From Prevotella sp. (GTDB taxonomy: Bacteria > Bacteroidota > Bacteroidia > Bacteroidales > Bacteroidaceae), in contig JAFRYZ010000035.1 of NCBI GenBank assembly GCA_017442825.1, positions 1-64,000 on the forward strand: 64,000 bases of DNA, read 5' to 3'. The number at the start of each line of letters is the position of its first letter. The stretch's first letter is position 1. The position numbers and the translations under genes were made by a program. Below the pieces are notes generated by a model, which saw only the letters and a program-made list of their open reading frames with translations, was not told where the DNA came from and did no database searches. Positions 57,608-64,000 of this stretch are shown one piece after another.

Positions 57608-59017
57608 TTATGGTGCTACTACATCAACAGTATCATGGTGTAGAATCCAGACTCTGTCGAAACCTTCCTGAAAAGCTTTGCGAGTAATTTTATCTATAAC
57701 TACTCTATCGTTTTCAACAAGATTGGTATCTCTCAGTTCCTTTGGCCATTTGTATTCCGTAACTAAACGTGTGGAATAACCCCAGGCAAAACAGTCTTTG
57801 GGCTGCACACAGAACATGGAATATTTATCGTTGCCGGACTCTATGGAGATGACGAATGCTTTCTGAATGGGTTTTCCTGTTTTCTGAATGGCTTCCATAC
57901 TCATTCTGCGTCCTGTCAATCCCGATTCGTATGCTTTGAGCCAATGGTGAGCATCAATCAGTAAACAAGAAAAGAGGAAAAGCACGAAGGATATTTTCAG
58001 CCAACCAGTATGTTCTAATTGATGAAGGAGATAAGCAACGATGATGGCTGCAATAGCTAATGAGGCATAAGCATGCATAGCTGTCGAGAGAGTTACCAGA
58101 TGGGGAGAGGTAGCAATGAATGTGCAGAGAAAGAGAAGAAGGAAGGTTTTATGGAATAACTCCTTTCTGTTTTTCCAGAAAAGCATGCACAAGAACGGAC
58201 AAGTCATCAACAACGTATTGGCAGCCAAGAATAGGTTTCTTTCTGGTGCATAGAATACGGCAACATAATCAAACGGCACCCACGTCATCATCAGAATCAA
58301 ACCGATATTTCTCAGTTTGGTATGAAGAGAAAAATCCAAGTATTTTTCGTTGATAGTGATGTTTTCAGGAGTAAGCAGATACCTGACCATAAAATACAAA
58401 AAAACGGGTATCAGGGCAAGTATAAGGTCCTGAATGCAGTTTTTCAGTTTTATTCTATTCAGGGCAAACGCCATGATTGGTGGAAGAACAAACCACGTGA
58501 TGCCGTTTTCCTTTGAAAAGGTGGCGATATAAGCGCAAACAAACCATAGAATGTAATCCGTACGCTTGCTCTTATTCAGATAAATCCACGTCGCTACAAG
58601 ACCCCAGAATTGAGCATATACCTGATTGATGGAATCGATGTCATAGACAGTTCCCAACATAGCGGGTGAGAAGAAGAAAAAGAGCAAGGCTATGTTGCAG
58701 GCATGTTGTCTGAATCCAATGGTTTTCAGAATGCGATATAGGACAAATGCTGAAGCCAGGTGACCTGTATAGATGCAAATATGATTGAGTGTGGGAAAGA
58801 GTCGATAGTTCAGTCCTAATATATGACCGAAAATTGCGTCGAACGGCCTCCAATAACTCTTATATGGAAGCAGACTATCTGCTGTGAAATCGTCGAAGCA
58901 GGGTGTGGTTAGGTATGTCCAGTCGTCAAAGGTGGGCAACAACAAAATGAGAAGCCACAAAAAGAGTGGTGAAAGGATAATGATCCAAAAGAAAGGATGA
59001 CCGATAACCCTTTTCAT
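57608..59017 (-). CDS. Polytopic membrane protein, GT-C-like
   Basis: 469 residues with about eleven membrane helices and a small C-terminal soluble part. An early DDW (PTFDDWTYLTTPCFDD near residue 29) in the first periplasmic loop, then YKSYWRPFDAIFGHILG, fits GT-C glycosyltransferases that use an Asp in this loop. The exact family is not recognised, so it is called by topology. It stands alone between oppositely oriented genes. Confidence 0.65.
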   Translation of the reverse strand: MKRVIGHPFFWIIILSPLFLWLLILLLPTFDDWTYLTTPCFDDFTADSLLPYKSYWRPFDAIFGHILGLNYRLFPTLNHICIYTGHLASAFVLYRILKTIGFRQHACNIALLFFFFSPAMLGTVYDIDSINQVYAQFWGLVATWIYLNKSKRTDYILWFVCAYIATFSKENGITWFVLPPIMAFALNRIKLKNCIQDLILALIPVFLYFMVRYLLTPENITINEKYLDFSLHTKLRNIGLILMMTWVPFDYVAVFYAPERNLFLAANTLLMTCPFLCMLFWKNRKELFHKTFLLLFLCTFIATSPHLVTLSTAMHAYASLAIAAIIVAYLLHQLEHTGWLKISFVLFLFSCLLIDAHHWLKAYESGLTGRRMSMEAIQKTGKPIQKAFVISIESGNDKYSMFCVQPKDCFAWGYSTRLVTEYKWPKELRDTNLVENDRVVIDKITRKAFQEGFDRVWILHHDTVDVVAP

Positions 59018-59072
59018 ATTCTTCTCAACTATAGTATCGTTTGAACTTTGCTGGCGAAGCGAGCAGAGAACT

Positions 59073-61124
59073 CTAATTCACAATAGCTATCTTGCAGACT
59101 GTTCCGCTTTCACCGGTCTGTGTTGCCGTCTGAACCATGTAAATGCCACTGGCCACACGTTGTCCTTTAAGGTCGGTTCCATTCCATGTAAAGGTTCCAC
59201 CATTGCTCTTTCCTTCTGCAACGAGAACACCGTTGGTGGTGACAATCTTCACATCGGCATTATAAGAGAGTCCTGTCACGGTAATCAAGCCGTTGTAGTC
59301 AGGGCGTACCGGATTGGGATATGCATAGACATTGTCTTTTGTCATCTCATCGTTGGTGGCGGTAGCATCGCTCATATAAGAACAGAGTCCTTCATCTGTT
59401 CCAAAGAACACTTCACCTGTGCGGTCGTTGATAGCGATGGAATTGATGATATTTGACAGAAGATTACTGTTTTCTGTGGTGAAATGGTGGATTTCGCTCA
59501 AACCGTCACTACTGATAAGATAGACACCAAGACCGTTGGTACCAAACCATTTTCTATTGCCTCCGTCAACAGCGATGCACCTGATATCGACATCGGCCAA
59601 GAGATAATCTGCTAGATTGGTACCGTCATTACGCGGAACTTTCACTTGCTCGACGATAGTCGGAACAACAGGATTGTAGGCATCGTCCTGCTTGAGTCTG
59701 AAAGGTCCTACATTGGTTCCTACCCAGAAATTGTGGCTCTTGTCTTCAACGACACAGGAGATGTTGTAAATCGTGGACAGTTGTGTTCCGTCTTGGTTCG
59801 TCAACTCGGTATATTCCGTCACTTCATCGTTGGTGGCATTATACCGATAGAAAGCCTTACGCGTCCAACTGTTATTGGTAAACCAAAAATTGCCTCTGCT
59901 GTCGATAATCATCTTGCTAAGGTCACCCAAGCTGCTGGTGCCCAACTTCATCAGTTCAGAATGAGGAAGAGAGACCCATTGTCTGTCTTTTGTAAACTTG
60001 ATGATGGCTTGTGTTGGTGCCTGACTGTTGAGAATCCACAAGTTTCCTTCAGCATCGAACTTCAAGCCTGTGACCAAGTTATATTCTTTACCACCAGGGA
60101 AAGCGGGTTCTATAGGACTGTTGTCTTCATTGAAGAAATTGACGAACTTGCCGTTTTGAAATTCATACAGACCGTTTCTGCCGCATGCAAAAACGTGGTT
60201 GATGTCTTTGGGGTCGTAGTCAAGACAGACTATTTCCTCGTATCTAACGCCTGTTTTCTCGCTGATACCTTCGTCTTGATATATGGTCCAGTTGTCGTCT
60301 TTCAGCAGTTGGATGCAGGCAGGAATGGTGTTGTCGATAATCATGCCGCAGGTATATAACTGCTCGTTGGCAAACTTCATGAATCCGAAAAGATTATACT
60401 TCGGACCGCCGGGGTTCAACGTCTGGACTGTCGCCAAAAGTTCTGGGTCAACGGTCTTACTGCGGGCAACATAGTCCCCTACCCTCTTCCAGTTGTTTTT
60501 ATCCAACAAGTTGTCTTTGACATATCCCCGATACAGTCCGTTAGTACTGGATGCAGCATAGATATAATCACCTTCTACATAGCTGTAGTCTACGCGGAAG
60601 CCCAAGTTGTAGGTGTTGGTGATTTCAGCATCCTTTGTATTCAGTTTGATTATACCGAAGCCTGTGGAAATGTAGGCATACTGACCACTCATGTCAATAC
60701 TGTAGATGGTCTTGTCAACGGTCATCGATTTACTGTAGTAATCGGAGATGTTCGTGATGTTGCCCTTTTCGTCCAATAAGTCGATGTTGTAGTTTTGATA
60801 GGCTATCAGCAGCTGTTTCGTGCTGGTGTTCCAGGCGATATAGTTGATATGGCAATCGGAAAGTCCGTTTATCTTGTCATAGGTCTGCAGACTCTTGTCG
60901 TTGGTGTTATAAGTATAAAGACTGTTAGACGCCAAAACATATAATGTATTGCCGCCTTTCTCTACCCAAGTGATATTGTGGTAAGACAAATAGTTTTTCC
61001 ATGTACCGATACTGGCAGCTTGTGCCGTAGGCGATTGACAATTGATAATTGACAATTGAAGATTTATCATGGAGCAAACAATGCCCCACATCAATAATGT
61101 TGTGGATAAAAACAGTCTTTTCAT
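59073..61124 (-). CDS. porZ: PorZ-like beta-propeller protein of the type IX secretion system
   Basis: 683 residues with an export signal ([20 protein letters not shown]). Residues 38-570 carry propeller repeats ([46 protein letters not shown]), and the C-terminal 90 residues form a type A sorting-like domain ([22 protein letters not shown]...[18 protein letters not shown]). PorZ helps attach A-LPS to type IX cargo. Codons 22-31 ([10 protein letters not shown], bases 61033-61060) come from the CAATTGTCAATTATCAATTG repeat, inside or next to the signal peptide. The start overlaps the RdgB stop (ATGA). Confidence 0.82.
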   Translation of the reverse strand: MKRLFLSTTLLMWGIVCSMINLQLSIINCQSPTAQAASIGTWKNYLSYHNITWVEKGGNTLYVLASNSLYTYNTNDKSLQTYDKINGLSDCHINYIAWNTSTKQLLIAYQNYNIDLLDEKGNITNISDYYSKSMTVDKTIYSIDMSGQYAYISTGFGIIKLNTKDAEITNTYNLGFRVDYSYVEGDYIYAASSTNGLYRGYVKDNLLDKNNWKRVGDYVARSKTVDPELLATVQTLNPGGPKYNLFGFMKFANEQLYTCGMIIDNTIPACIQLLKDDNWTIYQDEGISEKTGVRYEEIVCLDYDPKDINHVFACGRNGLYEFQNGKFVNFFNEDNSPIEPAFPGGKEYNLVTGLKFDAEGNLWILNSQAPTQAIIKFTKDRQWVSLPHSELMKLGTSSLGDLSKMIIDSRGNFWFTNNSWTRKAFYRYNATNDEVTEYTELTNQDGTQLSTIYNISCVVEDKSHNFWVGTNVGPFRLKQDDAYNPVVPTIVEQVKVPRNDGTNLADYLLADVDIRCIAVDGGNRKWFGTNGLGVYLISSDGLSEIHHFTTENSNLLSNIINSIAINDRTGEVFFGTDEGLCSYMSDATATNDEMTKDNVYAYPNPVRPDYNGLITVTGLSYNADVKIVTTNGVLVAEGKSNGGTFTWNGTDLKGQRVASGIYMVQTATQTGESGTVCKIAIVN

Positions 61125-61726
61125 ATACTTGAATTAAAATATTCAGCCAACTTCTTAACGGCGCGGGCACGATGAGAAATCTGGTTTTTGATGTCGATGC
61201 CTAACTCGGCAAATGATTGATTGTAGCCGTCTGGTACAAAAATCGGGTCATATCCGAAACCTTCGGCACCACTTTTCTCATGAGCGATATGTCCTTCTAC
61301 TATTCCTTCGAATGTTTCGCGTCTCTCGTCTCCCGTCCCCCGACTCTCATCTTTTAATATTAACGCAATAACTGTACGAAATCGTGCCTTTCGGTTGTTA
61401 TTTTCTGCTAATTCACGAAGCAGTTTCTGCATATTGGCTTCCGAATCGTGTCCTTCACCACCGGCATAGCGGGCAGAAAAGACGCCAGGAGCACCATTGA
61501 GGGCATCGACTTCCAATCCGGTATCATCGGCAAAACAGCTTAGTCCATATTTGTTGAAGATATAATTAGCTTTTTGCCATGCATTCTCTTCCAATGTCTT
61601 TCCTGTTTCAGGAATGTCTTCATGACAGCCAATTTCGTTCAGGGATACAATCTCAAAGTCTTTTCCGAGAATGTTCCTGATTTCATCGAGTTTATGTTGG
61701 TTGTTGGTGGCAAAAACAATTTTCAT
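61121..61726 (-). CDS. rdgB: dITP/XTP pyrophosphatase (RdgB/HAM1)
   Basis: 201 residues from [16 protein letters not shown]. Motifs: [26 protein letters not shown] near residue 66, [21 protein letters not shown] near 160 and SHRARA near 186. It hydrolyses non-canonical purine triphosphates. Bases 61313-61356 ([14 protein letters not shown]) look like an in-frame insertion of the GATGAGAGT...GAGACGAGAGAC repeat type, in the loop between IALI and FEGIVEG where relatives are short. Confidence 0.93.
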   Translation of the reverse strand: MKIVFATNNQHKLDEIRNILGKDFEIVSLNEIGCHEDIPETGKTLEENAWQKANYIFNKYGLSCFADDTGLEVDALNGAPGVFSARYAGGEGHDSEANMQKLLRELAENNNRKARFRTVIALILKDESRGTGDERRETFEGIVEGHIAHEKSGAEGFGYDPIFVPDGYNQSFAELGIDIKNQISHRARAVKKLAEYFNSSI

Positions 61727-61748
61727 AAGCTGGGGAACTTGTTTTTTT

Positions 61749-62711
61749 TTATTCTGAAACACTTACTTTTTGATGCTCGTCTTCCATATGCTTGGGTATC
61801 TTTACTTTCATTTCGTCGAATCCTTCGCCATAAACACCTATGACACTCGACTGACTGACAAAAGCATTGGGATCGATCATTTTGATGAGACGAAACATAT
61901 TGATGCTTTCTCTTTTCTTGGCAAGGATACAGAGTACTTTCATCTTCTTACCCGTGTACCACCCATGACCATCAAGTATGGTGACGCCATGATTCATTTT
62001 GGTTCCGATGGCATTGGCTATCTCCTGCCATTTGTGCGAGAAAATCATGAACTGTACCGATTGGCGTCTGGAATTCATGACATAGTCGAGTACATAGTTT
62101 TCCATCGCCATCACACAGAAACCGAACATGACTTTATGGGCTCGTTCCAGATAAGTGCCAAACTGCGGGAAGAACATACACGACCCGATGATACAGAAGT
62201 CAGCGACGATGAGTACAGTACCCAACGAAACGTTATGATATTTGTTGACAGAAGCTGCAATGATATCCGTTCCACCGGTGGAACCGTTGTTCATAAACAC
62301 CGTTGCCAAAGCAATACCCGTCAGCATACATCCGATAATCATGGACATGAAGTCCTGCCCCTCCCCCATCAGTTTAAAAGGTAGTCCGTTAGCTTGTTTG
62401 GGAATGATTTCCTGTGCAAACATCAGCATGAAATAGAGGGTGAAGATGGCAAAGATGGTTTTCATCAGGAACTTCACGCCTAGTATTTTCAATGCTACAA
62501 CAAGCAGAAGTCCGTTGATGATGATATAGGTGTTCTCCAGATGGAAGCCAGTGGCATAGTAGATGATGGCTGACAAACCAGTAACGCCTCCGGATACAAT
62601 CTCATAGGGCATGAGGAATACCGTGAAGGCAATGGTATAGATAAGAAGACCAAGGGCTATGAACAAATAGTCCTTGATCTCATTCCAAACAAGTATGTTC
62701 TTTATTGTCAT
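61749..62711 (-). CDS. YitT family membrane protein (DUF161/DUF2179)
   Basis: 320 residues. Five to six membrane helices with [18 protein letters not shown] and [23 protein letters not shown] (the duplicated YitT motif) are followed by a cytoplasmic DUF2179 domain near residues 225-300 ([27 protein letters not shown]). Function is unknown, possibly transport. It lies directly between leuS and rdgB on the same strand, starting one base after the leuS stop, so an operon is likely. Confidence 0.9.
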   Translation of the reverse strand: MTIKNILVWNEIKDYLFIALGLLIYTIAFTVFLMPYEIVSGGVTGLSAIIYYATGFHLENTYIIINGLLLVVALKILGVKFLMKTIFAIFTLYFMLMFAQEIIPKQANGLPFKLMGEGQDFMSMIIGCMLTGIALATVFMNNGSTGGTDIIAASVNKYHNVSLGTVLIVADFCIIGSCMFFPQFGTYLERAHKVMFGFCVMAMENYVLDYVMNSRRQSVQFMIFSHKWQEIANAIGTKMNHGVTILDGHGWYTGKKMKVLCILAKKRESINMFRLIKMIDPNAFVSQSSVIGVYGEGFDEMKVKIPKHMEDEHQKVSVSE

Positions 62712-64000
62712 TTATTTTTTGAAGACGATATTCACCATACGCTTAGGGACGATGATAACCTTAAGAATGTCTCCTTCGATATATTTGGCTGAGCGCTCAT
62801 CGGAAAGCACAGCATCTTGAATGGTCTTGTTGTCGGCATCAGCGGCAAACTCCATGTCGAAGCGGGTCTTACCGTTGAAGGCTACACCCAGTCGGACGCT
62901 GTTTTCAACGAGATACTGCTCGTCCCACTTGGGCCATGCAGCATCGCAGACGCTACCTTCGCCGCCGAGCATCTCCCACAGTTCTTCAGCGATGTGTGGA
63001 GCAAACGGAGCAATAAGTGCAACGAGTGTCTTCATCACTTCCTTGTCCTTACACTTTTGCTGGCTTAGTTCGTTAACACAGATCATGAATGCTGAGATAC
63101 TGGTGTTATAGGAGAACTGCTCAATGTCGCCACTAACCTTCTTGATGAGTTTGTGTAGGCTCTTCAGGCTATTCTGAGAACTCTGAGTATTCTGATTAGT
63201 CTGAATACTCTGAATAGCCAGGTTCCAGAACTTCTTCAGGAAGCGGTGGCAGCCGTCGATACCATTGGTGTCCCAAGGCTTGCTCTGTTCTACCGGACCG
63301 AGGAACATCTCGTACAGGCGCAGCGTGTCGGCACCATATTTCTCGACTATCATATCGGGATTTACCACGTTGAACATCGACTTCGACATCTTCTCGATAG
63401 CCCATCCGCAAATGTATTTGCCATCTTCCAATACGAACTCAGCATCCTTGTATTCCGGGCGCCAAGCCTTGAATGCCTCAACATCAAGGATGTCGTTGCT
63501 GACGATATTCACATCGACGTGGATTGGTGTCACGTCGTTGTAGTTGCCCTTGATGCCTAAGGATACAAACACGGGGTGCCCCTTCGCCTTACTTGCTTCG
63601 TTGTCACGGTAAACGAAGTTGGAGCGTCCCTGAATCATACCTTGGTTCACCAGCTTTTGGAAAGGTTCTTCCTTGCAGCTCACACCAAGGTCGAAGAGAA
63701 ACTTGTTCCAGAAACGTGAGTAGATGAGGTGACCCGTAGCATGTTCTGTTCCACCAACGTAGAGGTCAACATTCTGCCAGTATTCATCGGCTTCCTTGCT
63801 GACAAGTGCTTCCGAGTTTTTCGGGTCCATATAGCGCAGGTAGTAGGCTGACGAACCGGCAAACCCCGGCATAGTATAGAGTTCCAGAGGGAATACTGTT
63901 GTGTGGTCGATATTGGCAATATCGACTACGGAACAAGTCTTGGTATCCCAAGCCCATTTCTTGGCCCGTCCCAATGGCGGTTCACCCGTCTCAGTCGGTT
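62712..64000 (-). CDS. leuS: Leucyl-tRNA synthetase, C-terminal part (cut by window edge)
   Basis: About 429 residues are present and the frame is open at the edge ([18 protein letters not shown]). Seen: [34 protein letters not shown], the KMSKS-type loop [14 protein letters not shown] with its lysines, and the anticodon-binding domain ([31 protein letters not shown]). Five 9-base units at 63171-63215 encode [15 protein letters not shown] just before SLHKLIKKV, a low-complexity expansion in the linker. Confidence 0.95.
   Translation of the reverse strand, partial: PTETGEPPLGRAKKWAWDTKTCSVVDIANIDHTTVFPLELYTMPGFAGSSAYYLRYMDPKNSEALVSKEADEYWQNVDLYVGGTEHATGHLIYSRFWNKFLFDLGVSCKEEPFQKLVNQGMIQGRSNFVYRDNEASKAKGHPVFVSLGIKGNYNDVTPIHVDVNIVSNDILDVEAFKAWRPEYKDAEFVLEDGKYICGWAIEKMSKSMFNVVNPDMIVEKYGADTLRLYEMFLGPVEQSKPWDTNGIDGCHRFLKKFWNLAIQSIQTNQNTQSSQNSLKSLHKLIKKVSGDIEQFSYNTSISAFMICVNELSQQKCKDKEVMKTLVALIAPFAPHIAEELWEMLGGEGSVCDAAWPKWDEQYLVENSVRLGVAFNGKTRFDMEFAADADNKTIQDAVLSDERSAKYIEGDILKVIIVPKRMVNIVFKK

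Overview
The window looks like a chromosomal segment of a Bacteroidales bacterium, most likely Prevotellaceae. Pointers are the many TANNTTTG promoter boxes, a BspA-type leucine-rich-repeat surface protein, a PorZ-like type IX secretion protein, lipoproteins with short lipobox leaders, and GH3, DUF4294, DUF4254, DUF5672 and YitT family genes. Most genes are ordinary housekeeping or envelope genes. The unusual content is mainly non-coding: dispersed short repeats, structured leaders and periodic palindrome arrays.

Layout. 0-3 kb is a decayed accessory stretch: an edge-truncated gene, a nested inverted repeat, a STAS-like gene with an in-frame stop, a small lipoprotein with a structured leader, and a degenerate DUF3791/DUF3990 cassette. 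3-6.3 kb is a TPP-riboswitch operon (TonB receptor plus PnuT-type permease) for thiamine uptake. 6.3-12.4 kb holds a PAQR/HlyIII protein, RNase R, a candidate sphingolipid reductase, a PAP2-type membrane enzyme and a sirtuin. 12.5-15.1 kb is a metal (probably zinc) TonB receptor with a His/Cys-rich small protein. 15.2-21.2 kb has three FKBP isomerases, an Lrp regulator, a glutamine amidotransferase-dipeptidase fusion and an M28 peptidase. 21.5-24.4 kb carries a DUF4294 protein and a helix-hairpin-helix outer-membrane-like protein.

24.6-41 kb is an envelope-glycan and lipid region: glycosyltransferases (GT4, GT87, two GT2, GT11, DUF5672), GtrA, an RffA-type aminotransferase, two LpxL-type acyltransferases, two LtaS-type phosphotransferases and an MsbA-type exporter. 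41-49.4 kb is a minus-strand run with MiaB, DUF3108, an Ig-like lipoprotein, GH3, RNase III, FabF and ACP. 49.7-51.7 kb has DUF4254, a GT9 heptosyltransferase-like gene and rubredoxin. 51.8-53.1 kb is the BspA-like protein. About 53.93-54.44 kb is a dense DnaA-box cluster with an AT-rich flank, a candidate oriC, followed by nadA. 55.9-64 kb holds an NlpC/P60 peptidase, an acyltransferase-3, a polytopic membrane protein, PorZ, RdgB, YitT and the C-terminal part of LeuRS, cut by the window edge.

Main unexplained signals. (1) Several families of short dispersed repeats fill the intergenic spaces and also appear in frame inside at least ten genes, supplying start codons, C-termini, part of a signal peptide and internal insertions. 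(2) A 119-bp module occurs twice in inverted orientation (about 110/119 identical), each time followed by an array of exactly 22-bp units whose palindromic core differs between loci; one copy lies beside the candidate oriC. (3) Three minus-strand surface or envelope genes have long 5' leaders with large multi-stem hairpins, one placed to sequester the start codon. (4) A hairpin-plus-promoter element recurs in front of the thiamine and FKBP operons. (5) Several promoters sit 5-8 nt before the start codon, suggesting leaderless mRNAs. All family names come from recognising motifs by eye; no database search was run.
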